64,000 nt of DNA, taken from assembly GCF_012184415.1 (NCBI RefSeq), contig NZ_VTOX01000010.1:1-64000 (forward strand), in the 5' to 3' direction. The DNA comes from Ramlibacter lithotrophicus. GTDB taxonomy: Bacteria; Pseudomonadota; Gammaproteobacteria; Burkholderiales; Burkholderiaceae_C. A model generated the notes under the pieces. That model made no database searches and had not been told where the DNA came from. It worked only from the letters and a program-made list of their open reading frames with translations. The position numbers were made by a program, and so were the translations under genes. Shown here one piece after another: positions 35,978-43,092 of this stretch (within the stretch, counting starts at the first letter, position 1; every line of letters starts with the position of its first letter).

Positions 35978-36451
35978 ATGAAGGCAATCGACGCCACCCG
36001 CTCGCGCAAGAGCCTCGCGTCATTCGGCGTGGCCGCCCTGCTCGCCGTGACGGCCGCGACGGCCCAGGTCACCGCGGGCCCGACCGCCATCGACGCCACC
36101 GGCCACTACGAGAAGGAAGTCCAGGCCTGCATGTCGGGCCAGACCCAGCAGGATCGCGAAACCTGCCTGCGCGAGGCACGCAACGCCCAGGCCGAGAAGA
36201 AGCGGGGCGCCCTCGACAACGCCGGCGCCCGGTTCGACGCCAACAAGGTGGCGCGTTGCGAGCCGCTGGCCGGCGAGGACAAGGCCGCCTGCCAGGCCCG
36301 CATGATGGGCTATGGCAACGCGACCGGCAGCGTCGCCGGCGGCGGCGTGCTGCGGGAAGTCGAAACGGTGGTGCTCCCCCCCGGCGCTTCGTCCGTGACC
36401 ATCGAACCCAAGACGGACGAGCCGGTGGTGCTGGTGCCTTCCGCGAAGTAA
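35978..36451 (+). CDS. Secreted protein of unknown function
   Basis: A 157-residue protein with an N-terminal signal peptide (FGVAALLAVTAATAQVTA, cleavage near residue 30). AAGGAG precedes the ATG at 35978 by 6 bases. The mature part has two CxxxxxxxxxxC-type pairs (CMSGQTQQDRETC near 51-63 and CEPLAGEDKAAC near 93-104) that probably make two disulfides, in the style of small periplasmic Comamonadaceae proteins. The C-terminus is a beta-rich segment (VETVVLPPGASSVTIEP). It is followed at once by an intrinsic terminator, so it is a single-gene unit. I do not recognise the function. Confidence 0.75.
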   Translation: MKAIDATRSRKSLASFGVAALLAVTAATAQVTAGPTAIDATGHYEKEVQACMSGQTQQDRETCLREARNAQAEKKRGALDNAGARFDANKVARCEPLAGEDKAACQARMMGYGNATGSVAGGGVLREVETVVLPPGASSVTIEPKTDEPVVLVPSAK

Positions 36452-36469
36452 CGCGACAACGCGAATCGA

Positions 36470-36493
36470 GCGGGCCCATGGGCCCGCTTTTTT
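36470..36493 (+). terminator. Intrinsic terminator
   Basis: An 18-bp perfect palindrome (36470-36487) is followed by six T. It lies 18 bases after the stop of the secreted-protein gene. Confidence 0.8.
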
Positions 36494-36647
36494 GTGGCCG
36501 GCCGCCCACGGCGAGTGTTAATGCCGGGCAGCTTGTGTAACGAATTCACGCGCGCGTGCCGCCAAATCGTGTTTTTCGTCACTTTCTCACACCAGGGGAC
36601 GCCGGGGACGGGGAGGATGGAGCTCCACTCAACAACCGAGAGACGAG

Positions 36648-37877
36648 ATGAGCCTCAAGAGGAACGAAAGCCGCGGTGGCGCAACCCGGTGGCTGGCCGT
36701 GGCGGGTGCCGCGGCGGCGCTGGCGGCGTGCGGGGGAGGTGGCGGTGACGGCGGCGACGTGGGCACCCAGGGTGCCCTGCGCGTGGCGCTGACCGATGCG
36801 CCGAGCTGCTACGAGAACGTGTTCGTCACCGTCGAGAAGGTCCGTGTGCACCAGAGCGGCACGGCGGGCGACGCCGAAGGCGGCTGGCACGAGCTGGCTG
36901 TCTCGCCCGCCAGGCGCATCGACCTGGTCAGCCTCACCAATGGCGTGCTCGAGGAACTCGGCAGCATGACGCTTCCTCCCGGCCGCTACTCGCAGGTGCG
37001 CCTGGTGCTCGCCGAGAACGCGGCCTCGGGCAGCGGCGCGCTGGCCAACGCCGTCAAGCCGATCGGCGGCCAGGAAACCGCGCTGGCCACACCCAGCGCC
37101 ATGCAAAGCGGCCTCAAGCTGAAGGCCAACGTCGACGTGGCGGCCGGGCAGTCGGCGGACCTCGTGCTCGACTTCGACGCATGCAAGTCGGTCGTCAAGG
37201 CCGGCAACTCGGGGCGCTACAACCTGAAGCCGGTGATTTCCGTCGTACCGCGCATCGCCAGCGGCGTCATGGGCTACGTCACCACCACGCTGTCGTTGAG
37301 CAGCACGACGGTCGCGGCGCAACAGAACGGTGCCACGGTCCGCTCGACGGTGCCCGATGCCGCCGGCAAGTTCAACATCCCCTTCCTGCCGGCCGGCACG
37401 TACACGCTCGTCATCACCTCCGACGGGCGCGCCACCACGGTGCTCACCGGCGTGCCGGCGGGCACCACGACGACGGTCGTCAACGGCACCGCCACCGCCT
37501 TCGCGCCGCCGGTGTCCTCGATGGCCGACGTGACGGGCACGGTGACCGCGACCAGCGTGTCGGGCAGCAGCACGACCTCGGTCGCCGTGACCGACGCCGA
37601 CGTGCGCGCGCTGCAGGCACTGACCGGCGGGCCGACTATCGAAGTGGCCACCCGTGCCGTCGACGCGACCAACGGCACCTACAGCATGCGCCTGCCCCTC
37701 GCGGCTCCGCTGAAAGGCACGTACGCGGCGGGTACCGCCACGGCGACCTTCACGCCGGACGCCGCGGCCGCGGGCAAGTACACGCTGCGCGCGGAAGCGC
37801 CGGGGCGGACGGCCGTCGAGCGCTCGGTGACCCTGGGCACCGCGACCACGTCCGGGAACCTGAACTTCCTGCCGTGA
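36648..37877 (+). CDS. DUF4382 lipoprotein with carboxypeptidase-regulatory-like domain
   Basis: A 409-residue predicted lipoprotein. The signal ends at LAAC (Cys28), followed by a Gly-rich linker. Residues 42-205 are a DUF4382 domain: LRVALTDAPSCYENVFVTVE, a beta-sandwich seen in surface and biofilm-linked proteins. Residues 205-300 look like a carboxypeptidase-regulatory/CNA-B repeat (FNIPFLPAGTYTLVITSDG near 241), and a Thr/Ala-rich third region ends the protein. About a fifth of residues are Ala or Thr. It is followed by a strong terminator and appears monocistronic. A structural or adhesive role at the cell surface is likely but unproven. Confidence 0.82.
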   Translation: MSLKRNESRGGATRWLAVAGAAAALAACGGGGGDGGDVGTQGALRVALTDAPSCYENVFVTVEKVRVHQSGTAGDAEGGWHELAVSPARRIDLVSLTNGVLEELGSMTLPPGRYSQVRLVLAENAASGSGALANAVKPIGGQETALATPSAMQSGLKLKANVDVAAGQSADLVLDFDACKSVVKAGNSGRYNLKPVISVVPRIASGVMGYVTTTLSLSSTTVAAQQNGATVRSTVPDAAGKFNIPFLPAGTYTLVITSDGRATTVLTGVPAGTTTTVVNGTATAFAPPVSSMADVTGTVTATSVSGSSTTSVAVTDADVRALQALTGGPTIEVATRAVDATNGTYSMRLPLAAPLKGTYAAGTATATFTPDAAAAGKYTLRAEAPGRTAVERSVTLGTATTSGNLNFLP

Positions 37878-37911
37878 TGGTTTAGCGGGCCGGGCAAGCG
37901 GCTTCCTGCAC

Positions 37912-37938
37912 AGCCGGGCCACGTGCCCGGCTTTTTTT
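37912..37938 (+). terminator. Intrinsic terminator
   Basis: Stem AGCCGGGC (37912-37919) with GCCCGGCT (37925-37932), five-base loop and a run of seven T. It ends the DUF4382 gene. Confidence 0.85.
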
Positions 37939-38020
37939 CGCCCGCCGCCACCGTGCAACACGGTGTTCACGCGGCGTGGTCCTACAAACGGGACCGCCGT
38001 CCCCGCTACCCTGTACGTCC

Positions 38021-38677
38021 GTGAAAAGAAGACGCTCCCTCACCGCGCCCGCCGGTCTCGTGTTTGCCGGCTGCCTGCTGGTGTCGCTGGCCGGCATCGG
38101 CGCCTGGTACGACCGCCAGGCCGGGGCCGCGACCGAACAGGCATTGAACTTCCTGGATCGCGACCTCGCCCGCGAAGGCTGGTCGGCCGAAGTGCGCCAG
38201 GTCACCGCCTGGGCGATCCGCGAGAACGACCATGCCGGCCTGCCGTTCGTGGTGATCGACCAGGCGCGGGGGCGGGTCTTCGCGTTCGACGCGAAGGGCC
38301 GGCTGGCCGGCAGCACGCCGATCCTGCGCAGTCCGGAATGGGCCGACGACGGTGCGCCCGCGGGAAGGTTCGTCGCCGACACCCGCCGCTCGGGACACGC
38401 CGGCGCGATCGTGTGGGCGAACGAACACGACACGCTGTCGCTGCTGGCGGCGCCGCCGTCCTGGAAGCGCCAGCCGGTTGCCGTGCAACACCACGCGGGC
38501 CGGGTGCACGGCAGGTCCCTCCATGTCACGGGCGAGTTCTACGACCAGCACCTGCAGGCGTTCCGGCAGCAGGCCGGCGTGGCGTACGTGCTGCCCGGCA
38601 CGCTGGAGATGCGGCGAACCCTGCGCGTGTACGCCGCCACGCGACCCACGTTCGAGGACACAGGGAGGATTGCATGA
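38021..38677 (+). CDS. Single-pass membrane protein of unknown function
   Basis: About 218 residues starting at GTG 38021 (an alternative GTG at 37976 adds 15 residues). A basic N-terminus (KRRRS) precedes one membrane helix (LVFAGCLLVSLAGIGAW, near residues 12-30), so the rest is probably periplasmic. The soluble part has a PAS/Cache-like feel (FVVIDQARGRVFAFDAKGRL near 76-95, then a DTRRSG turn), but I cannot assign a family. The stop overlaps the ATG of the next small gene by ATGA, so they form a pair. Confidence 0.6.
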   Translation: MKRRRSLTAPAGLVFAGCLLVSLAGIGAWYDRQAGAATEQALNFLDRDLAREGWSAEVRQVTAWAIRENDHAGLPFVVIDQARGRVFAFDAKGRLAGSTPILRSPEWADDGAPAGRFVADTRRSGHAGAIVWANEHDTLSLLAAPPSWKRQPVAVQHHAGRVHGRSLHVTGEFYDQHLQAFRQQAGVAYVLPGTLEMRRTLRVYAATRPTFEDTGRIA

Positions 38678-38898
38678 ACGACGGCATTTCCGGCAAGGAC
38701 GCTGAACGCGCGAAGGCGGAACACGGTGCGCCCAGCGAAATGAACTGGGACGGCGGCCAGGGCCGGCAGCCCTACGAGAACCGGGAAGCGGACCGGCACA
38801 GCGGGCCGGCGGCTGGCCACGAGGCTGCGGAGGGCGATCGCGGGGCCACGTCGGGCCGCAACCTCGAGCAACTCGAGCAGGTCAAGCGCAGGCCGTAG
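38674..38898 (+). CDS. Small hydrophilic protein
   Basis: A 74-residue, strongly charged protein with no membrane segment, rich in Gly, Glu, Asp and Arg (MNDGISGKDAERAKAEHG, later GRQPYENREADRH). Such composition suggests an intrinsically disordered, stress-type protein. The ATG overlaps the stop of the preceding membrane protein (ATGA), and AGGGAGG is 4-10 bases upstream. Function unknown. Confidence 0.6.
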   Translation: MNDGISGKDAERAKAEHGAPSEMNWDGGQGRQPYENREADRHSGPAAGHEAAEGDRGATSGRNLEQLEQVKRRP

Positions 38899-38944
38899 CG
38901 CGGCGCACTGGCGGGAGCGCGCCAGGCGCTCCCGGGTGGTGGCG

Positions 38945-39019
38945 TCAGAGCACGCCGAACAGCATCAGCAGGACGATGACGACGAGCGGGACGCCAAGAA
39001 GCCAGAGGATGACGGGCAT
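38945..39019 (-). CDS. 24-aa hydrophobic membrane peptide
   Basis: A 24-residue ORF that encodes one membrane helix (sequence begins MPVILWLLGVPLVVIVLLM and ends FGVL). A GGAG lies 9 bases upstream of the ATG. No charged residue occurs at all. It is too short for usual gene callers, but the composition and ribosome site are hard to get by chance in DNA of this GC content. Single-helix peptides of this kind are known as stress-related membrane proteins. It is convergent with the 74-aa gene and has the GTAGGCA repeat array in its upstream region. Confidence 0.55.
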   Translation of the reverse strand: MPVILWLLGVPLVVIVLLMLFGVL

Positions 39020-39102
39020 TTCGATCTCCACATTCGGTTGTTGATGCCGCCACGTTATGCCCGCCTGCGGCCGCGGCTTGCGCGACGCGGGCCCCTGTTG
39101 CG

Positions 39103-39161
39103 GTAGGCAGCTGCCGCGCTGGCGGTAGGCACGAAACGCGACGAGGTAGGCACTTGCCTAC
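39103..39161. promoter_or_regulatory. GTAGGCA repeat array with a terminal dyad
   Basis: GTAGGCA occurs at 39103-39109, 39125-39131 and 39146-39152, so copies are 22 and 21 bases apart, two helical turns. The last copy is paired with TGCCTAC (39155-39161), making GTAGGCA-CT-TGCCTAC. The array lies between the divergent 24-aa peptide gene and the hemerythrin gene. TAGG half-sites in dyads resemble sites of NarL/FixJ-type regulators, but no match to a known regulator is claimed. Confidence 0.45.
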
Positions 39162-39291
39162 AGCGCCGAGGGTGCGCGCGCGGCCATGCCGGGGGCACCG
39201 CGCCGCGGATGCAATGACGAGCCTGTGTCCGACACGCGGCGCTCGCGCGAGGCAGTTCAATAGGCGGTTGACGCAACGACCCGAGGCCGCC

Positions 39292-39909
39292 ATGAACCAC
39301 CTGCTCAGCCGGATGAGTCCCAGCGTGACGAACATGATCCGGATGGACCACACGCATGTCCTCACGACCTTCCATCAGTACCATCCCGACACGGCGCCGC
39401 GGGTGAAGAAGGGCCTGGCGGACACCGTGTGCGTGGCACTCGAGATCCATGCACAGCTGGAGGAAGAGATCTTCTACCCGGCGCTGCGCGCGATCGCGGA
39501 CAGCGACTTCATGAGCAAGAGCGTGCCCGAGCACGACCAGGTGCGACGCCTGATCAGCCAGTTGCGCCACCTGCAACCGGAGGAGACTTCGTTCGACGAG
39601 GCCTTCTACCAGCTGATGAACGCCGTGATGCACCACGTGGCCGACGAGGAGACGCTGCTGCTGCCGACGGCCGAGCGGGTGCTGGCGCACCAGCTGGGAG
39701 ACCTCGGGGCCGAAATGACGAAGCGGCGGCTGCAGCTCACCGCGTCGCGCGGCGGCGAGCTGGCCGGCAGCATGGCACGCTCGATGAGCGCCGGCGGCCT
39801 GGTGCTCGGCGCCGGGGCCCTGCTCGCGGCCGGCTACCTGCTGTCCGGATCACCGCGCGCTCCGGTCCGCGGCGCCACGCGCCCGGAACCTTCCGTCTCC
39901 CCTTTCTGA
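39292..39909 (+). CDS. Hemerythrin HHE-domain protein with C-terminal membrane anchor
   Basis: A 205-residue protein starting at ATG 39292. Residues 18-135 make a hemerythrin-like four-helix bundle with the di-iron ligands in DHTHVLTTFHQY, HAQLEEEIFYPAL, EHDQVRRLI and HHVADEETLLLP. A membrane segment (GGLVLGAGALLAAGYLLSG, near residues 163-181) ends the protein, so the domain is anchored to the inner membrane facing the cytoplasm. Such proteins sense or buffer oxygen, NO or iron. The upstream GTAGGCA array may control it. Confidence 0.85.
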   Translation: MNHLLSRMSPSVTNMIRMDHTHVLTTFHQYHPDTAPRVKKGLADTVCVALEIHAQLEEEIFYPALRAIADSDFMSKSVPEHDQVRRLISQLRHLQPEETSFDEAFYQLMNAVMHHVADEETLLLPTAERVLAHQLGDLGAEMTKRRLQLTASRGGELAGSMARSMSAGGLVLGAGALLAAGYLLSGSPRAPVRGATRPEPSVSPF

Positions 39910-40050
39910 GCCTGCCTTGACAGCTCCATGCCGACTCCCCCAAGCACGGCATGGCGCCGTCCGCAGGCGCGATGCCGATGGCCGCGGCCAGGGCTCGTCC
40001 GCGGGCCGGCCGCCACCGCCTGTCCAACACCCTCCAACAAGGAAGTACCC

Positions 40051-41301
40051 ATGAATACACTCGTCGTCTTTTCGCACCTGCGCTGGAATTTCGTCTACCA
40101 GCGGCCGCAGCACCTTCTGTCGCGGCTGGCGCAGCGATGGCGCGTGATCTTCATCGAGGAGCCGGTGCTCAGGGCGGGGCAGAACGGGCTCGAGCGCTTC
40201 GATCCGGCCGCCAACGTGCAGGTCTGGCGGCCGCATGTCGCGGGCGACGCGCCCGGCTTCCACGACGACCACCTGCCGGCGCTGCAGCGGATGGTCGGCG
40301 ACGCCATGGCGGAAGAAGGCGTGTCGGACTACTGGGTGTGGTTCTACACGCCGATGGCCCTGCCGCTGGCGACCGAGCTCGCGCCGCGCGGCGTCGTGTA
40401 CGACTGCATGGACGAACTCACCTTGTTCAAGCACGCGCCGCGACAGCTGGTGCAGCGCGAGAACGCCCTGTTCAAGATGGCCGACCTGGTGTTCACCGGC
40501 GGCCGCAGCCTCTACAACGCGAAGCGCAACCGCCACCCGGACGTGCACTGCTTTCCGAGCAGCGTCGATGCGAAGCACTTCGCCCGGGCCGAGGACCACC
40601 GCCTGCTCGGCGGCATCGCCCGGCCGCGACTGGGGTACTGCGGCGTCATCGACGAACGCGTCAACCTCGAACTGGTCGACGGCATGGCGCAGCGCCATCC
40701 CGACTGGCAGATCGTGATGGTCGGCCCGGTGGTCAAGATCGATCCGGCCACCCTGCCGCAGCGACCCAACATCCACTGGCTCGGCCAGCAGAGCTACGAC
40801 GACCTGCCCGGGCTGATCTCCGGCTGGGACGTGTGCCTGCTGCCGTTCGCGTTGAACGAGGCCACCCGCTTCATCAGCCCGACCAAGACGCTCGAATACA
40901 TGGCGTGCGGCCGGCCGTCGGTGAGCACGTCGATCCGCGACGTGGTGGAACCGTACGGCCACCTGGTGGCCATCGCCGACACGGTCGACGAGTACGTCGC
41001 GGCCTGCGAGAAGATCCTGGCCCGCACGCCCGGCGAGCAGGCGCAGCATGCCAGGGCCCTGGCGGAAATCGTCGCACGCACGTCGTGGGATGCCACCGCG
41101 GCTGCGATGGGCGAGTTGATCGCCGCCGCTGACCGCGTGCGCGAGCTGTCCGACAAGGTGGTCGCGCCGCAGAGCGCCGCCAATGCGCCGACCAACCACG
41201 AGACCGCGCCGCACCTGGCCGAGGTCGCGCAAGCGGCCGCATCCGCCGTGCTGCCCGCCGCCGCCACGGCATCGGCGGCGAAGCGGGCGTCGGCGGCTTG
41301 A
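40051..41301 (+). CDS. Glycosyltransferase family 1/4-like protein
   Basis: A 416-residue GT-B glycosyltransferase. AAGGAA precedes the ATG at 40051. The N-terminal Rossmann domain starts MNTLVVFSHLRWNFVYQRPQ, a signature of a bacterial subgroup that precedes exopolysaccharide or cell-surface glycan enzymes; VVYDCMDEL lies near residue 114. The C-terminal nucleotide-sugar domain has FALNEATRFISPTKTLEYMA near 267, with the Glu of the EX7E-type motif. The last 40 residues are an Ala-rich tail without conservation. No other glycan genes are nearby, so the acceptor is unknown. Confidence 0.82.
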   Translation: MNTLVVFSHLRWNFVYQRPQHLLSRLAQRWRVIFIEEPVLRAGQNGLERFDPAANVQVWRPHVAGDAPGFHDDHLPALQRMVGDAMAEEGVSDYWVWFYTPMALPLATELAPRGVVYDCMDELTLFKHAPRQLVQRENALFKMADLVFTGGRSLYNAKRNRHPDVHCFPSSVDAKHFARAEDHRLLGGIARPRLGYCGVIDERVNLELVDGMAQRHPDWQIVMVGPVVKIDPATLPQRPNIHWLGQQSYDDLPGLISGWDVCLLPFALNEATRFISPTKTLEYMACGRPSVSTSIRDVVEPYGHLVAIADTVDEYVAACEKILARTPGEQAQHARALAEIVARTSWDATAAAMGELIAAADRVRELSDKVVAPQSAANAPTNHETAPHLAEVAQAAASAVLPAAATASAAKRASAA

Positions 41302-41341
41302 GGTCCAGCCGGTGCATCGACAGCAGTAAACTCGCGCTCTC

Positions 41342-41431
41342 GGAGAGTTGGCAGAGCGGTCGATTGCACCGGTCTTGAAAACCGGCGACGCTGCAAGGCG
41401 TCCGTGAGTTCGAATCTCACACTCTCCGCCA
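41342..41431 (+). tRNA. tRNA-Ser (anticodon UGA)
   Basis: A 90-base type II tRNA with encoded CCA. Acceptor stem GGAGAGT pairs perfectly with ACTCTCC (41421-41427); the anticodon stem CCGGT/ACCGG encloses the loop CTTGAAA with TGA at 41376-41378; a long variable arm follows and GTTCGAATC marks the T arm. It reads UCA codons. I see no repeated tRNA 3' end nearby that would mark an integrated element. Confidence 0.95.
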
Positions 41432-41626
41432 GGTGACGCCGGTCTCCGCCGGGGCTTGCGCCGCATCAAGCCGCTCGCGATGCCGGCCCGGGTGCCTGTA
41501 GCCACCCTCGCGGCACATGATCTTTCTCAAGAGGCGGTCGTTCCATATCGTTCCCAATCATGGTGACGGGAGGTGGTTCCGCAGTCAGGCGGGCCACCCA
41601 GTCCTTTGTCATCGAGAGGGAAAACC

Positions 41627-42673
41627 ATGAACCTGAAACTGCACGGCACCGCCGCCGCCATCCTTGCAACGTTCGCACTGGCCGGCTGCCAGGGCGTGAG
41701 CCAGCAGGCTGCCGCGCCGAACACCCTCGTGGCCGCCAAGGTCGTGCAGGCGCCGAACCCGGCCGCGCTCGCCGCCGATCCGGCGTGGGCCCAGGCCAGG
41801 CCGCTGAACCTGGACCTGACGGACGGTGCAAACTTCGGCGGCAAGGGCGAAACCACCGCGACGCTGAAGGCGGTGTACACGGCGGACACCTTGTACATGC
41901 TGGTGCAGTACAAGGACCCCACCGATTCCGTGCGCCGCGGGCCGTACCAGAAGCAGGCCGACGGCTCGTGGAAGAAGCTGGTCGCCGCAGCCAACAAGGG
42001 CGGCGACGAGACCGAGTTCTACGAGGACAAGTGGGCCGTCATCTGGTCGATCAACAACTCGATCAAGGGCTTCGAGGAGCAGGGCTGCGCCGTGATGTGC
42101 CACGAAGGGCAGGGCAAGCCCTATGGCAACAAGTACACGTCCAGCGCGGGCGAGCTCGGCGACATCTGGCACGTCAAGGGCGCCCGCACGGTGCCCCTGG
42201 GACTCGGCGACGACCAGTACGTCGACCACACGCGCTACGTGAAGGGCGTGAGCAACAACGCCGGACGCAAGAACGAGGACTCGCAGGGCGACTACACGCA
42301 GATCAAGCTCGTCAACGGCAAGCCCGAGTTCATGAACCGGGACGGAAAGGCGGCGAACACCGGCGGCGGGACCTACTGGATCAAGCCGGGCGAGCAGGTC
42401 GCGTTCGTCGACAACTTCAAGCCGGGCGACGAAGTCGCCTCGTACGTGCTCAACGGGTTGAAGGCCGACCGTGCCGACCTGAAGGTGACGCAGAGCTGGA
42501 ACAACGGCGTGCGGACCGCGGTCGCGAGCCGCAAGCTCGTCACCGGCAGCAAGTTCGACGTGCAGTTCGACAAGCCCGCCGCGCGCTACCCGTTCGGCTT
42601 CGCCGCGTTCGACAACGCGCAGGTCCGGCACGCGACGAACGACGACGCGCTGTTCCTGGTGTTCGGGAAGTAG
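41627..42673 (+). CDS. Ethylbenzene-dehydrogenase-type haem-binding lipoprotein
   Basis: A 348-residue predicted lipoprotein; GAGGGA lies 6-11 bases upstream of the ATG at 41627. The signal ends with LAGC (Cys21). The rest is an EB_dh domain, the fold of the haem-b gamma subunit of ethylbenzene/DMSO-reductase-type molybdoenzymes and of stand-alone cytochromes: TATLKAVYTADTLYMLVQYK near 87, EEQGCAVMCHEG near 166 with a CAVMCH sequence, and a C-terminal KPAARYPFGFAAFDNA. CAVMCH has one residue more than needed for CxxCH, so covalent haem is not certain. No molybdoenzyme subunits are adjacent. An electron-transfer role is inferred. Confidence 0.82.
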   Translation: MNLKLHGTAAAILATFALAGCQGVSQQAAAPNTLVAAKVVQAPNPAALAADPAWAQARPLNLDLTDGANFGGKGETTATLKAVYTADTLYMLVQYKDPTDSVRRGPYQKQADGSWKKLVAAANKGGDETEFYEDKWAVIWSINNSIKGFEEQGCAVMCHEGQGKPYGNKYTSSAGELGDIWHVKGARTVPLGLGDDQYVDHTRYVKGVSNNAGRKNEDSQGDYTQIKLVNGKPEFMNRDGKAANTGGGTYWIKPGEQVAFVDNFKPGDEVASYVLNGLKADRADLKVTQSWNNGVRTAVASRKLVTGSKFDVQFDKPAARYPFGFAAFDNAQVRHATNDDALFLVFGK

Positions 42674-42682
42674 GAAAGCAGG

Positions 42683-42743
42683 AGCGGCGCCACGCGCCGC
42701 TTTCACCAGGCAAGCCCCTGCGCCTGGCGCGGGGGCTTCTTTT
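42683..42743 (+). terminator. Tandem hairpins ending the EB_dh gene
   Basis: First an 8-bp stem AGCGGCGC/GCGCCGCT (42683-42701), then AAGCCCC (42712-42718) with GGGGCTT (42732-42738) followed by a T-rich CTTTT. Either can end the plus-strand gene at 42673. Confidence 0.7.
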
Positions 42744-42749
42744 CGTGCT

Positions 42750-42956
42750 TCAGTCGCCGCGAGCTTGCCGGCGGCCGCGGCGGCCCGGGGCCGGCACGGA
42801 AGGGGCTTCCTCCGCCGGTGCACAGGCGTTGCGGCTGCGCTCCAGCGCTCGCAGGCTGGCCAGGGCGCTCGCGGCGCCTTCGCCGCTTCCGGCGTCGCGC
42901 GGCTTCGATTCACGCCGCTTGCGGTCCGGCCGTTCGCTCCTCGCCCGCTGTTCCAT
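42750..42956 (-). CDS. Possible small basic protein
   Basis: A 68-residue frame, Arg/Ala-rich and highly basic (MEQRARSERPDRKRRESKP), with GAGG 8 bases upstream of the ATG. It lies in the otherwise empty 400 bases between two convergent genes. The composition is also what random GC-rich DNA would give, so I keep it only as a possible gene; nothing about its function can be said. Confidence 0.25.
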   Translation of the reverse strand: MEQRARSERPDRKRRESKPRDAGSGEGAASALASLRALERSRNACAPAEEAPSVPAPGRRGRRQARGD

Positions 42957-43011
42957 CGCACACCTCGCCTGCTTTCACGCCTTCAATCTACGCCCCGCCT
43001 CAGCAGGCGGC

Positions 43012-43041
43012 CTGTAGGTGTCCGGGCGTAACGTCTGTAGG
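43012..43041. repeat. CTGTAGG direct repeat pair
   Basis: CTGTAGG at 43012-43018 and 43035-43041, 23 bases apart, in the gap downstream of the glutamate dehydrogenase gene. The GTAGG core is shared with the arrays at 39103, 58796 (reverse strand) and 62225. Confidence 0.3.
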
Positions 43042-43059
43042 AAAAGGCCTGCGCGGCTG

Positions 43060-43089
43060 AGTTGCGGGGCCCGCGAGGACCCCGCAACT
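43060..43089 (-). terminator. Hairpin downstream of glutamate dehydrogenase
   Basis: A perfect 10-bp stem (43060-43069 with 43080-43089) with a 10-base loop just after the stop of the minus-strand gene. There is no immediate T-run; TTTTCC follows about 20 bases later. A factor-dependent or weak terminator is possible. Confidence 0.4.
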
Positions 43090-43092
43090 GCT

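Noticed and set aside
41342..41431. tRNA-Ser as the insertion point of a genomic island
   Set aside because: No repeated tRNA 3' end, integrase or change in base composition was seen on either side.
42750..42956. A confident call for the 68-aa basic ORF
   Set aside because: Kept only as a low-confidence feature because its composition is what random GC-rich DNA gives.
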